Assembly: GCF_014656095.1 (NCBI RefSeq)
Contig: NZ_BNBT01000008.1
Span: forward strand, 46,191 to 110,190
DNA length: 64,000 nt
DNA from: Streptomyces longispororuber
GTDB taxonomy: Bacteria > Actinomycetota > Actinomycetes > Streptomycetales > Streptomycetaceae
Direction: 5' to 3'
Shown here one piece after another: positions 36,337 to 45,209 of the stretch. The translations under genes were made by a program, and so were the position numbers. The notes beneath the pieces are model-generated. The model ran no database searches, was not told where the DNA came from, and saw only the letters and a program-made list of their open reading frames with translations. The first letter of the stretch is position 1, and the number at the start of each line of letters is the position of its first letter.

Positions 36337-39072
36337 TCAGTCGTCGTCCCCGCCGGTCGGCCCGGCGAAGATGCCCCCTCCGTTGTCGCTGTGACCGTTG
36401 CCGCCATTGCTGCCGTTGCCGTTTCCGTTTCCGTTGCCACCGTTGGCATCACCTGTGGGTGGTGGTGTCTCACCGCCCGGGTCTCCGATGACGCCACCGT
36501 TGTCGTTCCCGCCGTCCGTGGCCCCGCCGTCGTCGTCCCCACAGGCGGGGTCCGACTCCTTGCAGGTCTCGGTCGGGTCGGGGGAATCCGACGGGGTCGG
36601 CGTCTTGGACGGTGACTTGGTGGGGGTGGGCGTCGGGGTCGTGCTCGGCTCCGGCTCCTCCTCCGTCTGCGTCGGCTTGGGAACGACCGGCTGGCCGACG
36701 ACCCTGCCGATGGGCTCGGGCGTCGGGAACGTCAGCACGGGCTCACCCTTGAGCGCCTGGGACATGTAGTCGTGCCAGATCTCCGCGGGGAACGAGGCAC
36801 CGTGGATCTTCTGCTGCCCGCCCGTGCCGAACATCTCCAGGAACTGGCGCTTCTTGTTGGACTCGTCGTCGTCCATCCGGTACATGCTGATCGCCGTGGA
36901 CAACTGCGGGGTGTAGCCGACGAACCAGGCGGACTTGTTGCCATCGGTCGTACCGGTCTTGCCCGCCACCTGGCGGCCCGGCAGCCGTGCCGACTTGCCC
37001 GTGCCGTCCTCGACCACGGTCCGCAGCACGTCCGTGACGTTGTCCGCGACCTCGGGGGAGAAGGCGACCTTCGTCTTGGTCGGGTGGCGGTAGATCGAGT
37101 CGCCTTCCTTCTCCACCTCCTTGACCGAGAACGGGTCGTTCTGCTTGCCGCTGGCCGCGAAGGTGGCGTAGGCGCCGGCCATGCGGATGGCGCTCGGCGA
37201 GGAGGTCCCGAGGGAGAACGACGGGTACGTGGCGCCCGCCATGGAGTCGTCGTCCTTGAGGCCCGCGTCTATGGCGGCGGCCTTCACCTTGTCGAGCCCG
37301 ACGTCCATGCCGAGCTGGACATAGGCCGAGTTGACCGACTCCCGCATCGCCTCCCGCAGGTCGATCCGGTAGGAGGGCGGGTTGTAGGACTGCTGGCCGT
37401 CGTTGGCCTGCAGCCACTCCTTGCCGTCCTTGTCGGTCCAGACCGTGCCGTCGTAGTTCTTGATCTTGAGCTTGTTCTTGCCGCTGTACAGGCTCTTCGG
37501 GTTGATGATGATGCGCTGGGCGTCGCTCTGCTCCGCCGGGCCGGTCTTGTCGCGGATGCCGTTCTTGAAGGCCGCCGCCAGCACGAAGGGCTTGTACGTG
37601 GAGCCGACCTGGGCACCGGTCGTGTCGGCGTTGTTGGTGAAGTGCTTGGTGGCGTCCTCACCGCCGTAGATGGCCTCGATCGCGCCGGTCTTCGGGTTCA
37701 CCGAGGCACCGCCGAACTGGACGTGCGTGTCCTTCTCGGGGCGCAGCTTCGGCTTGATGTTCTCCTTGCGGACCTTCTGCACGGCCTTCTCGAGCTTCGT
37801 GACCTTCTTCTTGTCGAAGGTCGTGTGGATCTCGTAGCCGCCCTGCTCCAGTTGCTGGCTGGTGATGTTGGTGTTGTTGATGATGTACGCCTTGGCGAGC
37901 GAGACCAGGTAACCGATCTGGCCGCTCAGCTTGACGTTCGAACGAGGGTTCTCAAGCTTCGGGAACTCGGTGTACTTCTCCCGTTCGGACGCCTCCATCC
38001 GGCCGTCCTTGACCTCCTCGTCGAGGATCCACGCCCAGCGCTTCTTGGCCCGCTCGCTGTTCGCCTTCTGGTTCGCCGCGGGGTCGATCTCCGGGTAGCC
38101 CGCCGGGTCGTAGTACGTGGCACCCTTGAGCACCGTCGCGAGCAGCGCGCACTGGCTGGGGTCCAGGTCCTGCGCGTCCTTGCCGAAGTAGGCGCGCGCG
38201 GCGGCCTGGATGCCGTAGGCGTTGCGGCCGTAGTAGGCGGTGTTGAGGTACCCCGCCATGATCTCTTCCTTGGGGACGGTCCGGCCGACCTTTATGGAGA
38301 TGAAGAGCTCTTTGAACTTCCGGCTGAACGTCTGCGACTGGTCGTCGAGCCGGGCGTTCTTCACGTACTGCTGCGTGATGGTCGAGCCGCCCTGGGTCTG
38401 ACCGCCCTTGGCCATGTTGACCATGGCGCGGGCGATGCCCATCGGGTCGACGCCCTTGTCCTTCTCGAACGTCTTGTTCTCCGCCGAGATGACGGCGTTG
38501 CGCATCGCCTCGGGGATGTCCTCGTACTTGATGATCTGACGGTTGGTCTCACCGCCGGTCGCGACCATCTGCGAGCCGTCGGCCCAGTAGTAGACGTTGT
38601 TCTGGGCCTTGGCCGCGTCGGCGACGTTCGGCACCTCCACGAGGGCGTAGGCGATGCCCGCGACCGCCAGCAGGCTGCCGAAGAAGCCGACGATCAGGCT
38701 GGCGACCAGCCGCCACGACGGGATCCAGCGCCGTGCTCCGCTCCGGCCCGCGCGCGGGTAGTCGATGAAGCGCTTCTTGACCGGGTAGGCGCGCGCCCGG
38801 CCGCGACCCGCACCACCGTCCGCCGGTGGCCGACGCCTGCCACCGCCCACGGCCCCGTTGCGGGCAGCGCGCCTGGCCTCGGCGCGCCCCCCGTAGGGCC
38901 GCTCACCCCCCTCGGACGCCCCAGCCCCGTACGACGCGGGCCCGTGCGGCGAGGACGGTGATCCTGTGGCGTCACGTGGTGCTGCGCGGCGGCCGGACGG
39001 CGTGCCGGACGCACCTCGCCTGGCCGCTGCACGTCCGCCACCCTGCGGCGGTTTGCGACGGTGCTCGCTCAT
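36337..39072 (-). CDS. Bifunctional (class A) penicillin-binding protein
   Basis: 911 residues. An Arg/Gly-rich cytosolic region (1-115) precedes a single membrane anchor (about 121-145). The glycosyltransferase 51 domain follows, with EDIPEAMRNAVISAENKTF and GGSTITQQYVKN. The transpeptidase has S-T-Y-K (VGSTYKPFVLA), S-V-N (REAMRESVNSAYVQ) and KTGTT (VAGKTGTTDGNKSAW). The extracellular tail is Thr/Pro-rich, then Gly/Asn-rich (GGNGNGNGNGSNGG). It polymerises and cross-links peptidoglycan. The ATG at 39072 follows GAGGAG. It is divergent from padR. Confidence 0.95.
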   Translation of the reverse strand: MSEHRRKPPQGGGRAAARRGASGTPSGRRAAPRDATGSPSSPHGPASYGAGASEGGERPYGGRAEARRAARNGAVGGGRRRPPADGGAGRGRARAYPVKKRFIDYPRAGRSGARRWIPSWRLVASLIVGFFGSLLAVAGIAYALVEVPNVADAAKAQNNVYYWADGSQMVATGGETNRQIIKYEDIPEAMRNAVISAENKTFEKDKGVDPMGIARAMVNMAKGGQTQGGSTITQQYVKNARLDDQSQTFSRKFKELFISIKVGRTVPKEEIMAGYLNTAYYGRNAYGIQAAARAYFGKDAQDLDPSQCALLATVLKGATYYDPAGYPEIDPAANQKANSERAKKRWAWILDEEVKDGRMEASEREKYTEFPKLENPRSNVKLSGQIGYLVSLAKAYIINNTNITSQQLEQGGYEIHTTFDKKKVTKLEKAVQKVRKENIKPKLRPEKDTHVQFGGASVNPKTGAIEAIYGGEDATKHFTNNADTTGAQVGSTYKPFVLAAAFKNGIRDKTGPAEQSDAQRIIINPKSLYSGKNKLKIKNYDGTVWTDKDGKEWLQANDGQQSYNPPSYRIDLREAMRESVNSAYVQLGMDVGLDKVKAAAIDAGLKDDDSMAGATYPSFSLGTSSPSAIRMAGAYATFAASGKQNDPFSVKEVEKEGDSIYRHPTKTKVAFSPEVADNVTDVLRTVVEDGTGKSARLPGRQVAGKTGTTDGNKSAWFVGYTPQLSTAISMYRMDDDESNKKRQFLEMFGTGGQQKIHGASFPAEIWHDYMSQALKGEPVLTFPTPEPIGRVVGQPVVPKPTQTEEEPEPSTTPTPTPTKSPSKTPTPSDSPDPTETCKESDPACGDDDGGATDGGNDNGGVIGDPGGETPPPTGDANGGNGNGNGNGSNGGNGHSDNGGGIFAGPTGGDDD

Positions 39073-39446
39073 CGAACGATTACTCCTCGGGCAGGCGCGG
39101 TGGTCCGCACCTGGAAACGGCAGCTGGTTTCCGGTCCCCCCGATGCGCGGAAGAGTTCATTCCGGAACTCGCCCGCACAGCACCGGGGACGGTGACGCCA
39201 CCCCGCGTCACATGGTTCCCGGCGGTATGCATGGCGCACAGACTACGCACCGTCAAAACCCTCTTAGGACCGAAGTTCACCCCAAATCAGGCAAGTTACA
39301 TCCTACGAATCGGTGATGTGACGCCGTTCACCGTTCCCCCTCTTGTCGCAGCAGGCACGCCGCCCTATCGTCGTGATGTATCGAGTCGATACATCAGCTC
39401 GGCATAAGGGCCGCGGCGGGCAGACCAGGACAGACGGGAGGAGACC
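39073..39446. promoter_or_regulatory. 374-base divergent promoter region (PBP / padR)
   Basis: No gene is visible. It contains a 23-bp palindrome at 39374-39396 near padR and moderately AT-richer sequence around 39220-39310 suited to promoters for both directions. Confidence 0.5.
39374..39396 (+). promoter_or_regulatory. Candidate PadR operator palindrome
   Basis: A perfect 11-bp inverted repeat, TGATGTATCGA and its complement, around a central G contains the ATGT...ACAT half-sites characteristic of PadR-family operators. It lies 51 bases before the padR start, so autoregulation is likely. Confidence 0.75.
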
Positions 39447-40127
39447 ATGAGCAGGCGCTCCGGCATCCTCGAGTTCGCGGTCCTCGGCTTGCTCCGCGAG
39501 TCCCCGATGCACGGCTATGAGCTGCGCAAACGGCTCAACACATCGCTGGGTGTGTTCCGCGCCTTCAGCTACGGGTCGCTGTACCCCTGCCTGAAGACCC
39601 TGGTCGCCAACGGCTGGTTGATCGAGGAGTCGGGCACGGCCTCCACGGAGGCCATGACTCCACTCTCCGGGCGCCGCGCCAAGATCGTCTACCGGCTGAC
39701 CGCGGAAGGTAAGGAACACTTCGAGGAACTGCTCTCGCAGACCGGCCCCGACGCGTACGAGGACGAGCACTTCGCCGCCCGCTTCGCCTTCTTCGGGCAG
39801 ACCTCGCGGGACGTGCGGATGCGGGTGCTCGAAGGGCGCCGCAGCCGCCTGGAGGAGCGCCTCGAGAAGATGCGCGCCTCCCTGGCCCGCACCAGGGAGC
39901 GCCTCGACGACTACACGCTTGAGCTGCAGCGCCACGGGATGGAGTCCGTGGAGCGCGAAGTGCGCTGGCTGAACGAGCTCATCGAGAGCGAGCGCGCGGG
40001 GCGCGACCAGCGGTCCGGCCCCGCGAGCTCCGCACAGCAGAACAGCACATCTGGGGAGTCGGACGTCCTGCCCCGGCGGCGGGGGGACAACCCGCCGCCG
40101 GATACGTCCGACGACACCGCCAAGTGA
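39447..40127 (+). CDS. PadR-family transcriptional regulator
   Basis: 226 residues: a PadR winged helix ([24 protein letters not shown]...[18 protein letters not shown]) followed by an alpha-helical dimerisation domain rich in Arg/Glu ([26 protein letters not shown]) and a disordered tail. ATG 39447 follows GGGAGGAGA. Such proteins repress their own promoter and neighbours, releasing DNA on ligand binding. The inositol-phosphate synthase gene begins 60 bases downstream in the same direction, so the two are probably an operon under the 39374 palindrome. Confidence 0.92.
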   Translation: MSRRSGILEFAVLGLLRESPMHGYELRKRLNTSLGVFRAFSYGSLYPCLKTLVANGWLIEESGTASTEAMTPLSGRRAKIVYRLTAEGKEHFEELLSQTGPDAYEDEHFAARFAFFGQTSRDVRMRVLEGRRSRLEERLEKMRASLARTRERLDDYTLELQRHGMESVEREVRWLNELIESERAGRDQRSGPASSAQQNSTSGESDVLPRRRGDNPPPDTSDDTAK

Positions 40128-40186
40128 CGCCCCGCACTCCGCGGGGTGTCATCCGGAATACCGAGATCACACAGGGAGCAACCGGA

Positions 40187-41269
40187 ATGGGTTCGGTTCG
40201 CGTAGCCATCGTCGGCGTGGGCAACTGCGCCGCCTCGCTGGTCCAGGGCGTCGAGTACTACAAGGACGCCGACCCGGACACCAAGGTCCCGGGCCTGATG
40301 CACGTCCAGTTCGGTGACTACCACGTCAAGGACGTCGAGTTCGTGGCCGCCTTCGACGTGGACGCGAAGAAGGTCGGCCTGGACCTCGCGGACGCCATCG
40401 GTGCCAGCGAGAACAACACCATCAAGATCTGCGACGTGCCCCACACGGGCGTGCAGGTCCAGCGCGGCCACACCCACGACGGTCTGGGCAAGTACTACCG
40501 CGAGACCATCGAGGAGTCCGCCGAGGCCCCCGTCGACGTCGTCCAGGTCCTCAAGGACAAGCAGGTCGACGTCCTCGTCTGCTACCTGCCCGTCGGTTCC
40601 GAGGACGCGGCGAAGTTCTACGCCCAGTGCGCCATCGACGCCAAGGTCGCCTTCGTCAACGCCCTCCCGGTGTTCATCGCCGGCACCAAGGAGTGGGCGG
40701 ACAAGTTCACCGAGGCCGGCGTCCCGATCGTCGGTGACGACATCAAGTCGCAGGTCGGCGCCACCATCACGCACCGCGTCATGGCGAAGCTGTTCGAGGA
40801 CCGCGGTGTCCGTCTTGAGCGCACGATGCAGCTCAACGTCGGCGGCAACATGGACTTCAAGAACATGCTGGAGCGCGACCGCCTCGAGTCGAAGAAGATC
40901 TCGAAGACGCAGGCCGTCACCTCGCAGATCCCCGACCGCGAGCTGGGCGAGAAGAACGTCCACATCGGCCCGTCCGACTACGTGGCGTGGCTCGACGACC
41001 GCAAGTGGGCCTACGTCCGCCTCGAGGGCCGCGCCTTCGGCGACGTCCCGCTGAACCTGGAGTACAAGCTCGAGGTCTGGGACTCCCCGAACTCGGCCGG
41101 TGTCATCATCGACGCCCTGCGCGCCGCGAAGATCGCCAAGGACCGCGGCATCGGCGGCCCGATCCTGTCGGCGTCCTCGTACTTCATGAAGTCCCCGCCG
41201 GTCCAGTACTTCGACGACGAGGCCTACGAGAACGTCGAGAAGTTCATCAAGGGCGAGGTCGAGCGCTGA
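40187..41269 (+). CDS. ino1: myo-Inositol-1-phosphate synthase
   Basis: Converts glucose-6-phosphate to inositol-3-phosphate, the first step to phosphatidylinositol and mycothiol in actinobacteria. 360 residues, the short actinobacterial form. An N-terminal NAD-binding fold ([20 protein letters not shown]), [38 protein letters not shown] and the lysine-rich catalytic region [10 protein letters not shown] are present. The start ATG at 40187 is preceded by GGGAG. The short hairpin at 41298 probably ends the padR-ino1 unit. Confidence 0.94.
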   Translation: MGSVRVAIVGVGNCAASLVQGVEYYKDADPDTKVPGLMHVQFGDYHVKDVEFVAAFDVDAKKVGLDLADAIGASENNTIKICDVPHTGVQVQRGHTHDGLGKYYRETIEESAEAPVDVVQVLKDKQVDVLVCYLPVGSEDAAKFYAQCAIDAKVAFVNALPVFIAGTKEWADKFTEAGVPIVGDDIKSQVGATITHRVMAKLFEDRGVRLERTMQLNVGGNMDFKNMLERDRLESKKISKTQAVTSQIPDRELGEKNVHIGPSDYVAWLDDRKWAYVRLEGRAFGDVPLNLEYKLEVWDSPNSAGVIIDALRAAKIAKDRGIGGPILSASSYFMKSPPVQYFDDEAYENVEKFIKGEVER

Positions 41270-41297
41270 GCGCCCTCGACCCGCGGTGAGTAGGGGT

Positions 41298-41318
41298 CCC
41301 CGGACGAACGCGTCCGGG
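41298..41318 (+). terminator. Hairpin after ino1
   Basis: An 8-bp stem CCCGGACG / CGTCCGGG with a tetraloop, 29 bases after the ino1 stop codon. Confidence 0.65.
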
Positions 41319-41347
41319 GGCCCTCGCCGTATGTGAGGCTGTCCCCC

Positions 41348-42613
41348 ATGGCTGTCGTCGGTGACCTGCGCGTTCTGCTGCGCTTCCGCGACTTCCGGCG
41401 GCTGCTGGCCGTACGGCTCCTGTCACAGGGCGCGGACGGCGTCTACCAGGTCGCGCTCGCCACGTACGTGGTCTTCTCGCCGGAGAAGCAGACGTCGCCC
41501 GCGGCGATCGCGTCGGCGATGGCGGTGCTGCTGCTCCCGTACTCGCTCGTCGGCCCCTTCGCCGGTGTGCTGCTCGACCGCTGGCGGCGGCGCCAGGTCC
41601 TGGTCCACGGCAACGTGCTGCGGGCCGCGCTGGCATCCCTGACGGCCGTCCTGATGTTCAGCGGCGCCCCGGACTGGCTGTTCTACGCCTCCGCGCTGTG
41701 CGTCACCGCCGTCAACCGCTTCGTGCTCGCGGGGCTCTCCGCGGCCCTGCCGCGCGTCGTCGACACCGATCGCCTCGTCATGGCCAACGCGCTGTCGCCG
41801 ACCGCCGGGACGCTGGCGGCGACCGCGGGCGGCGGCCTCGCCTTCGTCGTCCGCGTCGTCGTGGCCGACTCGGACGCGGCCGTCGTCCTGCTCGGCGCCG
41901 CGCTCTACCTGTGCTCCGCGCTCGCCGCCCTGCGCATGGCCCGCGAACTGCTCGGGCCCGACAGGCCGCCGGTGCGCCCGCGGCTCGTGGCCGCGCTCGC
42001 GGGCACCGCGCGCGGCCTCCTCGCGGGGGTACGCCACCTCGCGGCCCGGCGCCCCGCCGCCCACGCCCTGGTGTCGATGACCCTGATGCGGTTCTGCTTC
42101 GGCGCCCTGACGGTGATGGTGCTGATGCTGTGCCGGTACGCGTGGTCGTCGGGGGAGCCGGGCGGGGACGACGGGCTCGCGCTGCTCGGGATCGCCGTCG
42201 GGGCTTCCGGTGCCGGCTTCTTCGTCGCCGCCGTGGTGACGCCGTGGGCGGCCGGCCGCCTCGGCGCCCGCGGCTGGATGGCGGTCTGCGCGGCTGCCGC
42301 CGCGGTGCTCGGCCCCGTGCTCCTGCTGCCGTTCGCCCCGGTCCCGGTCCTCGCGGCCGCCTTCGTCATCGGGTTCACCACCCAGGGCGCGAAGATCGCC
42401 ACGGACACGGTCGTGCAGTCGACTGCCGACGACGGCTTCCGCGGCCGGATCTTCTCCCTGTACGACGTGTTGTTCAATGTCGCCTTTGTCGGAGCGGCGG
42501 GCGTGGCGGCCCTCATGCTGCCCCCGGACGGCAAATCGGCCCCGTTGGTTGCGTCCGTGGCCCTGATCTACGCGGCGATTGCTGCCACTCTGGCCAGATT
42601 TGACGCCCAGTAA
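41348..42613 (+). CDS. MFS transporter
   Basis: 421 residues with about twelve hydrophobic segments. The start MAVVGDLRVLLRFRDFRRLLAVRLLSQGADGVYQVALA and PFAGVLLDRWRRRQVLVHGNVLRA are characteristic of the MFS_3/enterobactin-exporter-like branch (EntS type). The substrate is unknown. GTG 41333 is in frame, but the ATG at 41348 begins the family-like sequence. The promoter must lie in the short gap after the ino1 hairpin. Confidence 0.88.
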   Translation: MAVVGDLRVLLRFRDFRRLLAVRLLSQGADGVYQVALATYVVFSPEKQTSPAAIASAMAVLLLPYSLVGPFAGVLLDRWRRRQVLVHGNVLRAALASLTAVLMFSGAPDWLFYASALCVTAVNRFVLAGLSAALPRVVDTDRLVMANALSPTAGTLAATAGGGLAFVVRVVVADSDAAVVLLGAALYLCSALAALRMARELLGPDRPPVRPRLVAALAGTARGLLAGVRHLAARRPAAHALVSMTLMRFCFGALTVMVLMLCRYAWSSGEPGGDDGLALLGIAVGASGAGFFVAAVVTPWAAGRLGARGWMAVCAAAAAVLGPVLLLPFAPVPVLAAAFVIGFTTQGAKIATDTVVQSTADDGFRGRIFSLYDVLFNVAFVGAAGVAALMLPPDGKSAPLVASVALIYAAIAATLARFDAQ

Positions 42614-42740
42614 GTGTCACATCAATGCCACAGAGGCCCGCTGAGCTACGTCACGCGCACAGGAGCCGGATAGCTTACGGAGGTCTTTTCGCGCCATCGC
42701 GCTTCCGTCCCAGCGTCATGCTTCTTCTAGGGGGATCCCC

Positions 42741-43253
42741 GTGTCCACTCCGCCGCCCCAGGGCCAGAACCCGTTCGCCCAGGGCCAGCAGCCCTACGGC
42801 CAGCCGCAGGACGCGGGCGCTCCGCAGTACCCGGGCGCGGCCCCGTACGGCCAGACGCCCCCGCCCTACCCGCAGCACCCGGGGGCGCCGCAGCAGGGTG
42901 TCCCCTTCTACCAGGGCGGCCCGGACCCGATAGCGCCGCCCAAGAAGAGCAAGAAGAAGTTCATCATCATCGGCGTGGCCGTCCTCGGCATCCTCGGCCT
43001 CGCGGGTGCCGCCGTCGTCGCCGGCCAGGACGAGGCCGCGGCCGCCGAGGTCGGGGACTGCATGAGCATCGGCAACCCGGACAGCAGCACGGACCCGGAC
43101 CTGAAGATCGTGGACTGCGGTGACACGAAGGCCAAGTACAAGGTCATACAGAAGAAGGAGAGCGGCTCCTGCGACCGTACGAAGTACGCGGAGTACCGGG
43201 AGACCGGTGCCGGTGACGACTTCACCCTCTGCCTGCGGCCGCACAAGCCGTAA
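42741..43253 (+). CDS. Single-pass membrane protein with extracytoplasmic LppU/SCO3897-like domain
   Basis: 170 residues from GTG 42741. The cytosolic part is Pro/Gln/Gly/Tyr-rich (QGQQPYGQPQDAGAPQYPG), followed by KKSKKK and a membrane helix (about residues 74-92). The outer domain of about 75 residues has four cysteines (DCMSIG, VDCGD, SCDRT, LCLRP), likely two disulfides. This combination resembles the LppU/SCO3897 family of small actinobacterial proteins of unknown function. Confidence 0.78.
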   Translation: MSTPPPQGQNPFAQGQQPYGQPQDAGAPQYPGAAPYGQTPPPYPQHPGAPQQGVPFYQGGPDPIAPPKKSKKKFIIIGVAVLGILGLAGAAVVAGQDEAAAAEVGDCMSIGNPDSSTDPDLKIVDCGDTKAKYKVIQKKESGSCDRTKYAEYRETGAGDDFTLCLRPHKP

Positions 43254-43373
43254 GGCCGTGGAGCAGCCGGCCGCGTCGTAGAGCTGGACCGCGCCTTAGA
43301 GCAGCGGACCGTGCCGTAGAGCCGTAGACCGTAGAACCGTAGCCAGTGACCACCCCATGGTGGTGGTCCGAGG

Positions 43374-43415
43374 CGCCGAGGGGCCATGTTTCACGTGAAA
43401 CATGGCCCCTCGGCG
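43374..43415. terminator. 42-bp perfect palindrome with central parS
   Basis: The sequence is self-complementary over all 42 bases (centre between 43394 and 43395) and contains parS in its middle. It lies between convergent genes and could act as a bidirectional transcription terminator as well as a ParB site. The arms outside parS read CGCCGAGGGGCCAT. Confidence 0.7.
43388..43401. other. parS site
   Basis: Perfect GTTTCACGTGAAAC at the centre of the palindrome 43374-43415. Confidence 0.96.
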
Positions 43416-43460
43416 TATCTGTGCCGCGCGTGCGACATCTCTCCCTATGTCCCTTGACGC

Positions 43461-43502
43461 GCGAAAGGGGCGGTGTTTCACGTGAAACACCGCCCCTTTC
43501 GC
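43461..43502. terminator. Second 42-bp perfect palindrome with central parS
   Basis: Self-complementary over all 42 bases (centre between 43481 and 43482), with arms GCGAAAGGGGCGGT flanking parS. It ends 14 bases before the cca stop codon and reads CCCCTTTC at its edge, terminator-like. Confidence 0.7.
43475..43488. other. parS site
   Basis: Perfect GTTTCACGTGAAAC, 87 bases from the preceding site, the closest pair in the window. Confidence 0.96.
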
Positions 43503-43515
43503 CGTAAGCCGCCCG

Positions 43516-44982
43516 TCAGCTCTCCGCGGCCCACCACTCCTTGAGCGCCGCGATCGCCGCGTCGCGCTCCATCGGCCCGTTCTCCAGGCGCAGCTCCAGC
43601 AGGAACTTGTAGGCCTTGCCGATCACCGGGCCCGGGCCCACACCCAGGACCTCCATGATCTCGTTGCCGTCGAGGTCGGGGCGGATCGCGTCCAGCTCCT
43701 CCTGCTCCTTGAGGCGGGCGATGCGCTCCTCGAGGCTGTCGTACGCCCGCGACAGCGCGCTGGCCTTGCGCTTGTTGCGGGTCGTGCAGTCGGAGCGGGT
43801 CAGCTTGTGCAGCCGCTCCAGGAGCGGGCCCGCGTCGCGCACGTAGCGGCGTACGGCGGAATCCGTCCACTCGCCGGTGCCGTAGCCGTGGAAGCGCAGG
43901 TGCAGCTCCACCAGGCGGGAGACGTCCTTGACGAGCTCGTTGGAGTACTTGAGCGCCGTCATCCTCTTCTTGGTCATCTTGGCGCCCACCACCTCGTGGT
44001 GGTGGAAGGAGACCCGGCCGTCCTTCTCGAAGCGACGCGTCTTCGGCTTGCCGATGTCGTGGAGCAGCGCGGCGAGCCGCAGCGTCAGGTCGGGCCCGTC
44101 CGTCTCCAGAGCCATCGCCTGCTCAAGGACGATCAAGGTGTGGTCGTAGACGTCCTTGTGGCGGTGGTGCTCGTCGCGTTCCAGGCGCAGCGCGGGGAGC
44201 TCCGGCAGGACGCGGGCGGCGAGGCCGGTGTCCACCAGGAGGGCGAGGCCCTTGCGCGGGTGCGCGGAGAGGATCAGCTTGTTCAGCTCGTCGCGGATGC
44301 GCTCGGCGGACACGATGTCGATGCGCTCGGCCATCGCCGTCATCGCGGCGACGACGTCCGGGGCCACGTCGAAGTCGAGCTGCGCGGCGAAGCGCGCGGC
44401 CCGCAGCATCCGCAGCGGGTCGTCGGAGAAGGACTCCTCAGGGGTCCCGGGGGTGCGCAGGACCCGCTCCGACAGGTCGTCGAGTCCGCCGTGCGGGTCG
44501 ATGAACTCCTTCGCCGGGAGCGCCACGGCCATCGCGTTCACGGTGAAGTCACGGCGCACGAGGTCGTCCTCGATGGAGTCGCCGTAGGACACCTCGGGCT
44601 TGCGCGAGGTCCGGTCGTACGCCTCCGAGCGGTAGGTCGTCACCTCGATCTGGAAGCGCTGCTCGGCGCCGTCCGCGCGGGCGTCCTTCTGGCAGCCCAC
44701 CGTGCCGAAGGCGATCCCGACCTCCCACACCGCGTCCGCCCATGGACGGACGATCTTCAGTACGTCCTCGGGGCGGGCGTCCGTGGTGAAGTCGAGGTCG
44801 TTGCCGAGCCTGCCGAGGAGCGCGTCCCGGACCGAACCGCCGACCAGGGCGAGCGAGAACCCGGCCTCCTGGAAGCGGCGGGCGAGGTCGTCCGCGACAG
44901 GCGAGACGCGCAGCAGCTCGCTCACAGCGCGGCTCTGCGCTTGGCTCAGGGCACGGGGATTGTCTTCGTTGGCGTTCGGCAC
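43516..44982 (-). CDS. cca: CCA tRNA nucleotidyltransferase
   Basis: About 488 residues. The class II nucleotidyltransferase head has LALVGGSVRDALLGRLGNDLDFTTDARPE (active-site DxD as DLD) and KGLALL; a C-terminal HD domain (LAALLHDIGKPKTR...FHHHEVVGAKM) is fused, as in actinobacterial enzymes. It adds or repairs the CCA end of tRNAs. The frame stays open to 45081; GTG 44982 (MPNANEDNPRALSQAQ) is chosen from the conserved start, with a weak ribosome-binding site. It is divergent from the DUF6049-murJ cluster, the same arrangement as pcnA in mycobacteria. Confidence 0.93.
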   Translation of the reverse strand: MPNANEDNPRALSQAQSRAVSELLRVSPVADDLARRFQEAGFSLALVGGSVRDALLGRLGNDLDFTTDARPEDVLKIVRPWADAVWEVGIAFGTVGCQKDARADGAEQRFQIEVTTYRSEAYDRTSRKPEVSYGDSIEDDLVRRDFTVNAMAVALPAKEFIDPHGGLDDLSERVLRTPGTPEESFSDDPLRMLRAARFAAQLDFDVAPDVVAAMTAMAERIDIVSAERIRDELNKLILSAHPRKGLALLVDTGLAARVLPELPALRLERDEHHRHKDVYDHTLIVLEQAMALETDGPDLTLRLAALLHDIGKPKTRRFEKDGRVSFHHHEVVGAKMTKKRMTALKYSNELVKDVSRLVELHLRFHGYGTGEWTDSAVRRYVRDAGPLLERLHKLTRSDCTTRNKRKASALSRAYDSLEERIARLKEQEELDAIRPDLDGNEIMEVLGVGPGPVIGKAYKFLLELRLENGPMERDAAIAALKEWWAAES

Positions 44983-45209
44983 AACAGAAAAGGGTACGTG
45001 CCCCGGCGGCCCCCGGCTTCCTCGATTTCCACCGCCCCCGCGTCGGCCGTCCACGGCGCTCACCTCGGCCCTTCCAGCCACCCCGGCACGGTCTTCCGAT
45101 CTTGTGGAGCGGTCCGCGGCACTTAGGCCCTGCGCGTCTCGTTACCATGCGTGGACGCAGCAACCGACAACCACCGACACAGCGGACGACAACGAGGGAC
45201 GGGCAACGC

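Noticed and set aside
43374..43502. Paired palindromes as insertion-sequence ends or an excised mobile element
   Set aside because: The 45-base spacer has no gene, there is no target-site duplication, and the centres are parS sites.
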